Of a DNA stretch of 64,000 nt, positions 24,834 to 34,625 are shown piece by piece; the stretch's first letter is position 1; each line of letters begins with the position of its first letter. A program made the translations under genes and the position numbers. The stretch is taken from contig DLRW01000041.1 of NCBI GenBank assembly GCA_002501205.1, forward strand, positions 77,258-141,257, written 5' to 3'. This DNA is from Flavobacteriales bacterium UBA7878. Lineage in GTDB: Bacteria; Bacteroidota; Bacteroidia; Flavobacteriales; Schleiferiaceae. The notes beneath the pieces are model-generated. The model saw only the letters and a program-made list of their open reading frames with translations. It ran no database searches and had not been told where the DNA came from.

Positions 24834-25280
24834 TCATTTTTTTCGTTTAGAACGAAAAAATTGTTGTAAAAGCTCTGTACTCTCATTACGTAAAATTCCC
24901 TCAACCAGTTGGGTTTTAGGGTGTAATCTTGATCCAAATTCACGGTACCCTCTTTTTTCATCAGGAGCACCGAAGACCACCTTCGAAATTTGCGTCCAAA
25001 ACAAGGCCCCCGCGCACATACTACAAGGCTCCAGCGTAACATACAAAGTGCAATTGCGCAGGTACTTACCTCCCAGATAATTAGCCGCTGCAGTAATGGC
25101 CAACATCTCGGCATGGGCGGTTACATCGTTAAGGCGCTCCGTCATATTATGGCCTCGACCAATAATTTTCCCCTGACTCACAACCACTGCTCCTACGGGG
25201 ATTTCGTCCTCTTCAAAGGCCAGTTGGGCTTCTTCCAGGGCCTTACGCATAAAATACTCATCATTAAAGGGCTCAATCAT
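24834..25280 (-). CDS. tadA: tRNA-specific adenosine deaminase
   Basis: TadA converts the wobble adenosine of tRNA-Arg(ACG) to inosine. The 148-residue protein has the zinc and catalytic motif HAEMLAI (His and catalytic Glu) and PCSMCAGA (two zinc Cys), plus NDVTAHAE and the C-terminal FFRSKRKK basic tail. The start at 25280 (MIEPFNDEYFM) gives normal length; the frame continues 11 codons upstream into the promoter region. It is divergent from aspS with about 84 bases between. Confidence 0.95.
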   Translation of the reverse strand: MIEPFNDEYFMRKALEEAQLAFEEDEIPVGAVVVSQGKIIGRGHNMTERLNDVTAHAEMLAITAAANYLGGKYLRNCTLYVTLEPCSMCAGALFWTQISKVVFGAPDEKRGYREFGSRLHPKTQLVEGILRNESTELLQQFFRSKRKK

Positions 25281-25310
25281 AGTCGAAAAGGGGCAATTAT
25301 TTTTCCCTTT

Positions 25311-25318
25311 CAAAAATA
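25311..25318 (-). promoter_or_regulatory. Candidate -7 element of tadA
   Basis: The minus strand reads TATTTTTG, 30 bases before the tadA ATG. It lies back to back with the aspS element at 25339-25346. Confidence 0.4.
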
Positions 25319-25338
25319 GGCATGCCCAAGCGATATTG

Positions 25339-25346
25339 TAATTTTG
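25339..25346 (+). promoter_or_regulatory. Candidate -7 element of aspS
   Basis: TAATTTTG lies 18 bases before the aspS ATG at 25365, an exact TAnnTTTG match. No TTTG is seen at the usual -33 distance. Confidence 0.4.
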
Positions 25347-25364
25347 CCGGCTAAAATCAAGTTA

Positions 25365-27119
25365 ATGTATCGATCTCATCACTGCGGAGAATTAAATGCT
25401 TCGCATATTGGCGAAAACGTAAAATTGAGTGGCTGGGTACAACGCAGTCGTATCTTGAGTGGAATGACTTTTATCGATTTGCGAGATCGTTACGGAATAA
25501 CGCAATTGGCTTTTAATAATGGCTGGGATGCGGATTTGCAAGAGAAAGCCCGCAAGGTAGGTCGCGAATTTGTGATTGCCATTGAAGGTGAAGTATTGGA
25601 GCGCGAAAGCAAAAACCCCAATATGGCTACCGGTGAAATTGAAATTAAAGTCAATAAGCTGGAGATCTTAAACGCCGCTAAGACCCCGCCCTTTACCATT
25701 GAGAATGATACGGATGGTGGTGAGGAACTGCGCATGAAATACCGCTACCTCGATCTGCGTCGTAATCCTTTACAGGCCAGCATCAAACTTCGTCACAAGG
25801 TAGCTCAGGCCGTTCGTTCATTTTTAAATGATGCCGACTTCCTTGAAATTGAAACCCCTTATTTGATCAAATCCACTCCTGAGGGAGCGCGTGATTTTGT
25901 GGTGCCTTCGCGAATGAACCAAGGTCAGTTTTACGCCCTACCGCAATCACCGCAAACCTTTAAGCAGCTCTTAATGGTTTCAGGTTATGATCGCTACTAT
26001 CAAATAGTGCGTTGCTTCCGTGATGAAGATTTACGTGCCGACCGACAGCCTGAATTTACACAGATCGACTGCGAAATGGCCTTTGTAGAGCAGGAAGATA
26101 TCCTTCAACAATTTGAAGGTCTGATCAAGAGCCTGCTTAAGGAAGTTAAAGGTGTAGATATCGATTCGGTTCCTCGTATGACTTATGCCGAAGCCATGGA
26201 ACGCTACGGTAATGATAAGCCTGATATCCGCTTTGGAATGGAGCTTAAGAATTTGAATAGCCTCACTAAAGACAAGGGCTTTGTGGTATTCGATCAGGCG
26301 GAAGTAGTACTCGCGATCTCCGTTCCGGGCGCATCAGGCTACAGCCGTAAACAATTAGACGCGCTTACCAAATGGGTACAACGTCCCCAAATTGGAATGC
26401 AGGGATTGATTTATTCCAAGTACAATGAAGATGGTACTTACAAATCATCTGTAGATAAATTCTTTAATGAGGAGGCTCAAGCTGAATGGCACAAAGCCGC
26501 AGGCAGTGAGGCAGGCGATCTTTTATTGATCCTGGCCGGCCATGAAAATAAGACGCGTAAGGCCATGAGCGAATTGCGTCTGCACATGGGTGAAGAACTC
26601 GGATTGCGTAATCCGGATGAATATGCCCCATTATGGGTCTTGGATTTCCCATTATTGGAATGGGATGAGGAAAGCGGCCGCTACCACGCCATGCACCACC
26701 CCTTTACTTCTCCCAAGCCTGAAGATATTGCGCTCTTAGATTCCGATCCGGGCAAGGTGAGAGCCAATGCCTACGATATGGTATTGAACGGCAATGAGAT
26801 TGGGGGTGGATCGATCCGTATCCACGATCGCAAAGTACAAAGTCGCATGTTCGAAATGCTGGGCTTTAGCGATGAAGAGGCCAAGGCTCAATTTGGTTTC
26901 TTAATGGACGCCTTCGAATATGGCGCTCCCCCTCACGGAGGTATTGCCTTTGGTTTCGACCGACTGGTAGCGCTTTTAGGCGGATCAGAAACTATTCGTG
27001 ACTTTATTGCCTTCCCTAAAAACAATGCCGGCCGCGACTTAATGATTAACAGTCCGGCTTCAATTGATACCTTGCAATTAACTGAACTGGGCATCGACCT
27101 TCGTCCCCAAATCGATTAA
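25365..27119 (+). CDS. aspS: Aspartate--tRNA ligase
   Basis: This class II synthetase of 584 residues (bacterial type) charges tRNA-Asp. Visible parts are the N-terminal OB anticodon-binding domain ([23 protein letters not shown] split over residues 20-45), the catalytic core with [18 protein letters not shown] (motif 2), the bacterial GAD insertion (about 290-420) and motif 3 [13 protein letters not shown] near the C-terminus. The start at 25365 ([10 protein letters not shown]) is favoured over an in-frame ATG seven codons earlier because the -7 element at 25339-25346 would leave that one without a transcript. Its stop overlaps the next start (TAATG), coupling it to the ClC gene. Confidence 0.97.
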   Translation: MYRSHHCGELNASHIGENVKLSGWVQRSRILSGMTFIDLRDRYGITQLAFNNGWDADLQEKARKVGREFVIAIEGEVLERESKNPNMATGEIEIKVNKLEILNAAKTPPFTIENDTDGGEELRMKYRYLDLRRNPLQASIKLRHKVAQAVRSFLNDADFLEIETPYLIKSTPEGARDFVVPSRMNQGQFYALPQSPQTFKQLLMVSGYDRYYQIVRCFRDEDLRADRQPEFTQIDCEMAFVEQEDILQQFEGLIKSLLKEVKGVDIDSVPRMTYAEAMERYGNDKPDIRFGMELKNLNSLTKDKGFVVFDQAEVVLAISVPGASGYSRKQLDALTKWVQRPQIGMQGLIYSKYNEDGTYKSSVDKFFNEEAQAEWHKAAGSEAGDLLLILAGHENKTRKAMSELRLHMGEELGLRNPDEYAPLWVLDFPLLEWDEESGRYHAMHHPFTSPKPEDIALLDSDPGKVRANAYDMVLNGNEIGGGSIRIHDRKVQSRMFEMLGFSDEEAKAQFGFLMDAFEYGAPPHGGIAFGFDRLVALLGGSETIRDFIAFPKNNAGRDLMINSPASIDTLQLTELGIDLRPQID

Positions 27120-28891
27120 TGGCACAAAAACCCCATAGCTTACTGGGTAAGTTCCTGTTGTGGCGAGCCAAGAATATCCCCCAAGATCGCTTTGTGTTGA
27201 TCTTGAGTGTTATTGTAGGCTTAATAGCGGGATTAGTAGCGGTGCTCTTAAAGAATACCACTCACTTTATACAAGAAATAATACACTCGGGTTACCTCAA
27301 CCAGTATTTCAATGTGTATTACTTCCTCTTCCCTATTGTGGGGGTGGCCCTTACCCTCTTGGTAAAACGCTGGATTCGGGTTCCTGTTGGAGAAGGTATT
27401 CCTTCGGCTCTGTTTGCTATATCTCGCCGCAGCGGCTTTATTAAACCCCATAAAATGTTTGCCTCGGTTATTACCTCGGTTTTTACGGTGGGCTTTGGGG
27501 GTTCGGTAGGTTTGGAAGGACCAACCGTTAGCACGGGCTCGGCCATTGGTAGTAATCTCGGGCGTTTAATGCACCTGAATTACCGGCAGCGGATTTTAAT
27601 GATTGGCTGTGCAACTGCCGGTGCTATTGCCTCCATTTTTAATGCTCCCATTGCCGCGATCATTTTTACGATTGAGATTTTCAGCTTGGACCTCACTCTG
27701 GTATCACTGGTTCCACTTTTATTGGCATCGGTTTCCGGAGCAGTTACCTCCATCTTTATGGAAGGAAACGATTCGCTATTCCAATATTCTTCCATAGACC
27801 CTTTCCGCATTGAAGATTTACCTTGGTATGGCCTACTGGGTGTTTTTACGGCCTTAGTATCAGTTTACTTTAATAAGGTTTATTTCTACTTCGATGACTT
27901 CTTTACAAAAATTGAGAATAAGTTTCGGAAGTTACTCCTGGGGGGCGTTGCCCTTGGATTAAGTATTTGGCTAATTCCTCCACTCTATGGAGAAGGATAT
28001 GAAACCATAAACGCCCTGTTGAATGGTGATGTTTTGGAAGTAGTAAAAGAAAGCTTCCTCTTCCAAAAATATGATGGCCCTTATGTAATTATGATCTTGT
28101 TATTAGGTCTGGTCTTCATTAAAATTTTAGCAGCAGTTTTCACCTTTGGTGCTGGTGGCGTAGGGGGCATTTTTGCGCCTTCCCTTTTTGTGGGCTCCGC
28201 ACTTGGATTTGTTTTTGCCTTTATCATAGTAGAATTTGGAATAGGCGACATCAATACCACCAATTTTGCGTTGGTAGGCATGGCCGGTTTAATGGCGGGA
28301 GTACTTCATGCTCCCTTAACGGCCATCTTTATGATTGCAGAAATTACAGCCGGTTATAATTTGTTTATTCCTTTGATGGCGGTTTCTACCATTTCCTATC
28401 TGGTTACCCGAAACCTAATGCCCTTCTCCATATACAATATGCAATTGGCTAAAAGAGGAGAGCTGATAACCCACAATAAGGATCACGCCATTTTAACCCT
28501 ACTCAGCTTGAAAAAAGTAATTGAGGACGATTTCAAAAAGGTGTCACCAGAGATGAACTTGGGTGAATTGGTAAAGGTGGTAAGTCGTTCGCGCCGAAAT
28601 TTGTTTCCGGTTATTGATGCTGATGATGCCCTAGTAGGAGTTTTAACCTTGGATGATTTCCGAGGCATTATGTTCGAGAGTGAGCGTTATGAGGAAACCT
28701 TTGTTTCCGAACTAATGAGCCCGCCCCCGGCTATTATCGAAAGCGAGGAGAATATGAATGAGGTTATGAAGAAATTCCAATCGACCGGCGCTTGGAACCT
28801 CCCCGTAGTTGAAAATGGAAAGTACATTGGCTTCGTGAGTAAGAGCAAGCTCTTCTCGGTTTATCGCCGCAAATTGATGGAGTTCGGGTAG
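27119..28891 (+). CDS. ClC-family chloride channel/transporter with CBS domains
   Basis: The 590-residue membrane protein has the ClC signatures GEGIPSALFAI, GSVGLEGPTVS (external gating Glu present) and GAGGVGGIFAPSLFVGSALG. The internal proton-pathway position, aligned by the NAP(L/I)A motif, reads FTIEIF: the first Glu (E202-like) is kept but the E203-like residue is Ile. The cytoplasmic C-terminus (about 440-590) has two CBS repeats (LFPVIDADDALVGVLTLDD and WNLPVVENGKYIGFVSKS). It is translationally coupled to aspS by a one-base overlap. Whether it works as a channel or an exchanger cannot be told. Confidence 0.93.
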   Translation: MAQKPHSLLGKFLLWRAKNIPQDRFVLILSVIVGLIAGLVAVLLKNTTHFIQEIIHSGYLNQYFNVYYFLFPIVGVALTLLVKRWIRVPVGEGIPSALFAISRRSGFIKPHKMFASVITSVFTVGFGGSVGLEGPTVSTGSAIGSNLGRLMHLNYRQRILMIGCATAGAIASIFNAPIAAIIFTIEIFSLDLTLVSLVPLLLASVSGAVTSIFMEGNDSLFQYSSIDPFRIEDLPWYGLLGVFTALVSVYFNKVYFYFDDFFTKIENKFRKLLLGGVALGLSIWLIPPLYGEGYETINALLNGDVLEVVKESFLFQKYDGPYVIMILLLGLVFIKILAAVFTFGAGGVGGIFAPSLFVGSALGFVFAFIIVEFGIGDINTTNFALVGMAGLMAGVLHAPLTAIFMIAEITAGYNLFIPLMAVSTISYLVTRNLMPFSIYNMQLAKRGELITHNKDHAILTLLSLKKVIEDDFKKVSPEMNLGELVKVVSRSRRNLFPVIDADDALVGVLTLDDFRGIMFESERYEETFVSELMSPPPAIIESEENMNEVMKKFQSTGAWNLPVVENGKYIGFVSKSKLFSVYRRKLMEFG

Positions 28892-28996
28892 TCAATTTCA
28901 GACTACTTTGTAGTTTAAATCCGATAGGCAAATTCAACAATATCTACACGTTTCAAGCAAGGCAAATTCTTTCTTTGGCTTAAGAATCGTCGAAAT

Positions 28997-29356
28997 ATGA
29001 ATGCCGAAGAAATTTGTAAAAGGATTCGGAACCTCCGTGAGCTCCGTCGTATTAATCAGGCAGAAATCGCCAATCATTTAGGCATCACGCAAAGCAGTTA
29101 TGCAAAAATGGAACGCGGCCAAACTAAAATCTCCCTCGATCGCTTTGTTGAGATTGTTGACTATTTGGATGCTGATCCGCTTTTCTTCTTTAAGGAAATC
29201 AACAGCCCTTCTCAAAAACCCAATCGTCCCTATCGGCAAAACAATCAAAACCGTTCTCAATGGGAAGAAAGCCTGGGCTACAACTTATATGTGGTAGCAC
29301 AGCAAAATGAAGAGTTGATGGATTTATTGGAGGGTTTAAAACCTCGCAGTGCCTAG
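28997..29356 (+). CDS. XRE-family HTH transcriptional regulator
   Basis: The 119-residue protein has an N-terminal Cro/C1-type helix-turn-helix (IRNLRELRRINQAEIANHL, then GITQSSYAKMERGQTKIS) spanning about 8-60. The remainder is polar (RPYRQNNQNRSQ) and ends in a short helix. There is no ligand-binding or dimerisation domain I recognise. It lies 105 bases after the ClC gene and is followed by a terminator; the target genes are unknown. Confidence 0.88.
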   Translation: MNAEEICKRIRNLRELRRINQAEIANHLGITQSSYAKMERGQTKISLDRFVEIVDYLDADPLFFFKEINSPSQKPNRPYRQNNQNRSQWEESLGYNLYVVAQQNEELMDLLEGLKPRSA

Positions 29357-29379
29357 ATAATCCCTACTTACTAAGCAGA

Positions 29380-29407
29380 AAAGCCTTGAAGAACAAGGCT
29401 TTTTTTA
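29380..29407 (+). terminator. Terminator after the XRE regulator
   Basis: AAGCCTTG pairs perfectly with CAAGGCTT (29381-29401) around a five-base loop, followed by seven T. Confidence 0.88.
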
Positions 29408-29558
29408 TGCCTCAAATTATTCTTTTGCCTGAAGGTCAAAGTATCTAGACCAAACGATATTCTTAATCGATCGTCATTATAATGTTACCTGGAATTTGCA
29501 CGACTAGTATATTCGCAATTTTACTAACCCCTGCCTCCAAGGGCTTTACGACTCGTGA

Positions 29559-32249
29559 ATGAGAAAAATTCTGATAACCAGCAGCTTACTAATTGCTGGT
29601 CTTTATAGCAGCTATTTGCTCTGGTTTCAAAACCCAGAAGAGCAAGTCGATATTCATCAAGAATATGCCAATTTTTTAGCACAACATCCCTTTAATCAAG
29701 ACCAAGGTATTAGCCTGGACGATTGGGCAAAGCTTCCCAAAGCCGATCGCCCAGATCTGGCAGAACAGCAAAACTTCATCATGACTATGGATCCCGACTT
29801 GGGTTATCCTACTCCGGAACGACTTATAGCCGCTAAAAGCAGATTGGAGCAAGCGCGACTATCCTTTTTACAAAAATCCGCTTTGGACAGCAGTAATCTT
29901 CCAGACCTGGTTTGGGAAGAAAGAGGCCCTTACGATGTAGGTGGACGTACTCGTGCTTTGATGTACGATCCCAACGACAGTACGCATAAAAAAGTTTGGG
30001 CCGGAGCCGTAAGTGGAGGCCTTTGGTATAATACTGATATCACGAATAGCAATAATCCCTGGGTACCGGTAGATGATTTCTGGCAAAGCCTTGGTGTAAG
30101 CTGTATAGCATATGATCCTACCAACCCTCAAATCTTTTATGTGGGTACCGGTGAGGGTATTGGCGAATTATCCTCGACCCGTGGACAAGGGGTATGGAAA
30201 ACTTCCGACGGAGGCCAAAGCTGGAATCAGCTTGCCAATTCTATCGATTTTGATGCGGTGCGAGATATCGCCGTACGCAATGAAAATGGCAATGGAGTTC
30301 TATATGTGGGCGTGCGCGATGCCTCATACAATGGCTTTGAACCTACCGTAGGCAATCACGAGGGCCTCTATCGCTCTACTGATGGTGGACAGACCTTTAA
30401 TCAGGTAATGGATACCGTACCTGGCACCCAATACCATTATGCCGTTGCTGACATTGAAATTGGCCCGGACAACCGTATCTGGATTGGCACCACCAATTCT
30501 ATAAGCACTAATGGTACCCGCGGAGGTGGCGCCATTTTATATAGTGATGATGGGACAAACTTTTTCCGCGTTCGTAATACCAATGGAAATCGTGTTGAAG
30601 TGGCTGTTGCACCCAGTAATGCCGCCTTTATTTATGCCCTGATTGAGAACAATGGCATCATTGGTCAAATGATTCGCAGCACTGATTCCGGAAGCAGCTG
30701 GCAAGCCATGAATCGGCCTGACGATGATGATCCTGGTATTCCCACACATGATTTCACACGTGGTCAGGCTTGGTACGATCTTATTGCCCAGGTAGACCCT
30801 AATGATGAAGCCACCCTATTAGTGGGCGGTATTAATATTTTCCGCAGTAATGATACCGGAACCAGCTGGAATCAATTAAGTCAATGGTATAGCGGAACGG
30901 CCTATCCCTACCTGCATGCCGATCAACATCAAATCGTTTTTAAACCCGGTTCTTCCGATGAAGTTCTATTTGGTAATGATGGTGGCGTAGCCCGATCTAC
31001 TAATGTTCAGGCTGCCAATCCTAGCTTTAGTACTCAAAACGCAGCTTATAATGTTACTCAGTTCTACGCCGGAGATATTAGTCCTAATGCGGGTTCTAAC
31101 CAAATGATTGCCGGTGCGCAGGACAATGGAACCCAAAGATTTTCACAATCTGGCTTTGGCGTCACCAACCGTGCTACCGGAGGAGATGGTGCTTATTGCT
31201 TTATCGACCAGATCAGCCCCAATTTTTGGATGAGCAGTTATGTGTACAATAATTATTACCGCTCTTTTAATTCAGGGAACAGCTTTGGGCAAACCTTCAT
31301 TAATAATAATGATGGTCGGTTTATTAATCCTGCGGACTATGATCCCAATTTGAATATTCTTTACACCTGTAAAAACAGCTATCAGTTCTATCGCTACTCT
31401 AATGTAACTTCACAAGTAACCGAAGAGGTAGTGCGATTAACCGGTTTAAGAGATCGCATCAGCCATATTCGTGTTAGCCCCTATATAGATGATACTACCA
31501 CCATTTGGGTAGCCAGTGGAGCCGGAATCATTTTCCGAGTGGATAGTGCCGATGTGGATGATCATGAAATTTTTACCGAAATCACTGGTTCCAATTTCCC
31601 GGCAGGCTATATCTCCTGCATTGAAGTAGGTGAAAGTGAAAAAGAACTTATTGCCACATTCTCCAATTACGGCATCCCTTCCGTTTTCTATACTGAAGAT
31701 GGCGGCCAAAGCTGGATGAACAAAGAAGGGGATTTACCCGATATGCCTGTTCGCTGGTGCTTGATCAATCCTCGTGACAAGCAAAATGTAATCCTCGCTA
31801 CCGAATTAGGAATTTGGGAAACACGTAATTTCCTGGACTCCATGCCCAATTGGAATCCTGCCAATAATGGCTTGGCCAATGTGCGGGTAGACATGCTGAA
31901 AATGCGGAAATCGGACTACACCATCATGGCCACTACTCATGGTCGAGGGGTTTACACCGCTCAATTTAAAGGGGGCCTAAGCATTGCTGAAAACGCACTT
32001 AATAATGAAGAAAAAGCTTGGTCTATTTACCCTAATCCCAGCAATACTCAGTTTCAATTAGACTTCGAAGCGGAAGGAATTTGGGAATTGGAGCTTTTCA
32101 ATTTGCAAGGGCAAAGAGTTTTGCAAGATCGTTGGTCGGAAAAAAGTCCGGACCGAGTTTACACTATCGCCCACCTGGCTAAAGGAGAATATATCCTAAA
32201 CCTTCGTAAAGGTGCCCAAAGGCATCAACAGAAATTAATTATCCTATAA
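29559..32249 (+). CDS. Secreted BNR/sortilin-like beta-propeller protein with T9SS sorting domain
   Basis: The 896-residue protein has an N-terminal signal or anchor (ILITSSLLIAGLYSSYLLW), a 100-residue helical linker, and then repeated BNR/Asp-box motifs such as KTSDGGQSWNQL, RSTDGGQTFNQV, RSTDSGSSWQAM, RSNDTGTSWNQL and TEDGGQSWMN spread over residues 210-730, indicating one or two sortilin/VPS10-like beta-propellers. The last 75 residues (WSIYPNPSNTQFQLDF onward, ending KLIIL) form a type-A T9SS C-terminal sorting domain. It should be exported through the T9SS and either released or anchored at the surface. No glycosidase or protease catalytic residues can be assigned. It is monocistronic, with a terminator right after it. 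Confidence 0.9.
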   Translation: MRKILITSSLLIAGLYSSYLLWFQNPEEQVDIHQEYANFLAQHPFNQDQGISLDDWAKLPKADRPDLAEQQNFIMTMDPDLGYPTPERLIAAKSRLEQARLSFLQKSALDSSNLPDLVWEERGPYDVGGRTRALMYDPNDSTHKKVWAGAVSGGLWYNTDITNSNNPWVPVDDFWQSLGVSCIAYDPTNPQIFYVGTGEGIGELSSTRGQGVWKTSDGGQSWNQLANSIDFDAVRDIAVRNENGNGVLYVGVRDASYNGFEPTVGNHEGLYRSTDGGQTFNQVMDTVPGTQYHYAVADIEIGPDNRIWIGTTNSISTNGTRGGGAILYSDDGTNFFRVRNTNGNRVEVAVAPSNAAFIYALIENNGIIGQMIRSTDSGSSWQAMNRPDDDDPGIPTHDFTRGQAWYDLIAQVDPNDEATLLVGGINIFRSNDTGTSWNQLSQWYSGTAYPYLHADQHQIVFKPGSSDEVLFGNDGGVARSTNVQAANPSFSTQNAAYNVTQFYAGDISPNAGSNQMIAGAQDNGTQRFSQSGFGVTNRATGGDGAYCFIDQISPNFWMSSYVYNNYYRSFNSGNSFGQTFINNNDGRFINPADYDPNLNILYTCKNSYQFYRYSNVTSQVTEEVVRLTGLRDRISHIRVSPYIDDTTTIWVASGAGIIFRVDSADVDDHEIFTEITGSNFPAGYISCIEVGESEKELIATFSNYGIPSVFYTEDGGQSWMNKEGDLPDMPVRWCLINPRDKQNVILATELGIWETRNFLDSMPNWNPANNGLANVRVDMLKMRKSDYTIMATTHGRGVYTAQFKGGLSIAENALNNEEKAWSIYPNPSNTQFQLDFEAEGIWELELFNLQGQRVLQDRWSEKSPDRVYTIAHLAKGEYILNLRKGAQRHQQKLIIL

Positions 32250-32252
32250 ACC

Positions 32253-32282
32253 AAAAAGGCTGCCCATGATGGCAGCCTTTTT
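32253..32282. terminator. Bidirectional terminator between the BNR protein and purQ
   Basis: GGCTGCC pairs with GGCAGCC (32258-32277), with five A before and five T after, so it can serve both converging genes. Confidence 0.88.
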
Positions 32283-32300
32283 AATTCTATCTAGAACAGC

Positions 32301-32996
32301 TTAGGCTTCTACTCCTAAATTGTTGAATAAGCTTTCGAATAACAATTGCCCATCTTGATTACCCAAATTGGCATCCGCTGCACGCTCCGGGTGAGGCATC
32401 ATGCCAAATACATTCTTTCCGGCATTGCATACCCCGGCAATATTATCCAAGGAACCATTAATATTTGCATCCGCTGAAACCTCAGCCTGTGCATTGGAAT
32501 AGCGGAATAAAATCTGATCATTTGTCACCAAATTTTGGTAGGTATCCTCATCCGCATAATAATTCCCTTCACCATGGGCCACGGGAATCATATAGGCACG
32601 ACTATCATCTAAAGAAGCAGTGATGGCCGCAGTTTTAGATACCGGCTTTAAATGAACATTCTTGCAGATAAAGCTATGGCTGGTATTATGCTGCAAGGTT
32701 CCGGGTAATAAGCCACTTTCACATAAAACCTGGAATCCATTACAAACACCTAAAACATATCCGCCTTTATCAGCGAAAGCAATTACTTGCTCCATAATGG
32801 GCGAAAAGCGAGCAATGGCGCCACTACGTAAGTAATCTCCGTAGGAGAATCCACCCGGCAAAACCACCATTTCCACCCCTTGCAGGTCGGTGTCTTTATG
32901 CCATAATTCCACTACTTCGTGATCCATTTTACGCAGGGTATAGATCATATCCTGATCGCAATTACTTCCAGGAAATACCACTACTCCAATTTTCAT
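32301..32996 (-). CDS. purQ: Phosphoribosylformylglycinamidine synthase subunit PurQ
   Basis: PurQ is the glutaminase subunit of FGAM synthase, the fourth step of purine synthesis, and releases ammonia for PurL. The 231 residues show the class I amidotransferase triad: Cys in GVCNGFQVL, and His and Glu in MMPHPERA. The N-terminus reads KIGVVVFPGSNCDQD, and PGGFSYGDYLR is intact. The length is right for the small-subunit form, so a separate PurL (and PurS) must lie elsewhere, since neither is in this window. Confidence 0.96.
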   Translation of the reverse strand: MKIGVVVFPGSNCDQDMIYTLRKMDHEVVELWHKDTDLQGVEMVVLPGGFSYGDYLRSGAIARFSPIMEQVIAFADKGGYVLGVCNGFQVLCESGLLPGTLQHNTSHSFICKNVHLKPVSKTAAITASLDDSRAYMIPVAHGEGNYYADEDTYQNLVTNDQILFRYSNAQAEVSADANINGSLDNIAGVCNAGKNVFGMMPHPERAADANLGNQDGQLLFESLFNNLGVEA

Positions 32997-33015
32997 AGTC
33001 CAAATTTTAATGGCG

Positions 33016-33023
33016 CAAAAGTA
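33016..33023 (-). promoter_or_regulatory. Candidate -7 element of purQ
   Basis: The minus strand reads TACTTTTG, 19 bases before the purQ ATG, an exact TAnnTTTG match. Confidence 0.4.
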
Positions 33024-33102
33024 CGAAGGTTTGTGAAGTTGATAGCCACCATTTCCCTCCCATTTAACAGGATTGATCTACTCGAAACAAAAGCCCGAGA
33101 CC

Positions 33103-34572
33103 TTACAAACTGGCCAGGCTCTTTTTACTTTTAGCATCAGCCCAGTTCCAGGACCAAAAGCTTTGCTTGGTTTCTCCTCTCAAGAACACCTCTTTGCGGG
33201 CTTCCAAAGCACCACTAAAGTCTTCAATATCCCGATACTTTATCCAACGCACATCATTAGCCTGGTGAGCATTAATCTGTTCCTCAATTCGATCCAAATT
33301 GGCATAGATTATTGGCAGTACCCGAGAATTGAGGCGCAAATAATTGTCCACGTCAATTTCATTAATTCGGCCATGACTCAAATTATGGCGAACGATACTG
33401 CTATCCATATCCCATAAGCTCAGGCCTGCAATCAGTAATAGGCTGTACAAGGAAACATGTCGAAATACATAGCTGTAATTGCGGGCCTCACGAAGCTTGC
33501 GATTCAGAAGAAACAAGCCCACCAATACAATGGAAAGAATGCTCACGACCAAAATTCTGCCATAGGCTAAGCCATGAAAATCGATATAGTATTTGGTGCG
33601 CAGCAAAACAGAAATACTCAGCACTGCATTTTGAATCAGCCATATTTGGGCCAGGACCTTAAGGCCTTTATTGCCTGGGTAGAAGTTCAAATTGCAGCGA
33701 AAGAAATAGAATACCACTGCTGCCGCCAGGATCAAAGAAGCAATGAGATAGGCAACGCCTTCATGTAAAAACTCCTTCAAACTAAAGTGCGCAGGCATAT
33801 CAAAGCCGAACCAATACCAGCGGATATCAATCACATTTACAATAAGTAATAGGATATTGAGTGAAAAGAATACCAACAAGGCCATGCGGTATTCGCGCTT
33901 CAAGGCCAGAGAAGAAAAGGACTTCTGCTTTTTAGACCCGGGCTTTCGCCGGATGAAGTCACCAGCCTGAAAGCTTAGTGGCCAGGATTTATTTCTCAAG
34001 AAGACGGAGCGCAGGATAAAGAAACCGAAAAACATAAACCAAAATAGACCCCAGGAGAAATCTTCAAAGAGCTGAGTAAAAAGCCCGGTAAAATCATTGG
34101 TCCATTCTTTAAACATGGGGTTCCCCGCTCTAAAGAGCACAAAGAAAAGTCCGAAAATCACCAGAGGTAAAATGCTCAATCTAAGCACCGCGAAGGCCCT
34201 TCGGCTGGAAGGCGGTCCATAAGCCGGCTCTGGCAAAAGGGCTTTCTGAAAGTTAAATAAGCGGATGAAGCCATGACTGAAATGTTCGACTACGCTCAAT
34301 TTAGGTCCCCAAAGAAAACTTTGATAGCTGAAATTGCTAATGCAAAAAGCAAAGATTCCCAGCGCGGAATTATAAGCCATAACTGCATATGCCGTGGCTA
34401 AAAAACTGAGGATATAGGGCCACTCCCCTTCGCGGAGTTTCCATTGCTTTTGCAGGGCCTTAGAGCTCAGACTCACCAGCAATCCAAATAAAACCAAATT
34501 GAGGCCCGTACCTTCTTCCCAAAACAAGAGATAATACAAGAGCCACAAGAATAAAAAAGTCGCGTTCCTCAT
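33103..34572 (-). CDS. DUF4173-like multi-pass membrane protein
   Basis: The 489-residue protein (ATG at 34572; the longer frame starts at a TTG) has about ten transmembrane helices and conserved-looking elements such as LFRAGNPMF, the RWYWFGFDMPAHFSLKEFLHEGVAYLI region and VDNYLRLNSRVLPIIYANLDRI near the C-terminus. This fits the DUF4153/DUF4173 group of uncharacterised inner-membrane proteins. The soluble C-terminal tail (about 410-489) is charged and ends WNWADAKSKKSLASL. It starts 53 bases after the redoxin gene on the same strand, so the two may share a transcript. Confidence 0.75.
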   Translation of the reverse strand: MRNATFLFLWLLYYLLFWEEGTGLNLVLFGLLVSLSSKALQKQWKLREGEWPYILSFLATAYAVMAYNSALGIFAFCISNFSYQSFLWGPKLSVVEHFSHGFIRLFNFQKALLPEPAYGPPSSRRAFAVLRLSILPLVIFGLFFVLFRAGNPMFKEWTNDFTGLFTQLFEDFSWGLFWFMFFGFFILRSVFLRNKSWPLSFQAGDFIRRKPGSKKQKSFSSLALKREYRMALLVFFSLNILLLIVNVIDIRWYWFGFDMPAHFSLKEFLHEGVAYLIASLILAAAVVFYFFRCNLNFYPGNKGLKVLAQIWLIQNAVLSISVLLRTKYYIDFHGLAYGRILVVSILSIVLVGLFLLNRKLREARNYSYVFRHVSLYSLLLIAGLSLWDMDSSIVRHNLSHGRINEIDVDNYLRLNSRVLPIIYANLDRIEEQINAHQANDVRWIKYRDIEDFSGALEARKEVFLRGETKQSFWSWNWADAKSKKSLASL

Positions 34573-34625
34573 TAGTTTGATTTTGAACAAGAAACGCGAC
34601 CTTCTCTAAGTTATTTTGATCGGAA

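Noticed and set aside
33091..33117. Imperfect hairpin overlapping the end of the DUF4173-like gene, with T-rich sequence
   Set aside because: The stem has several mismatches and includes the stop codon; too weak to call as a terminator.
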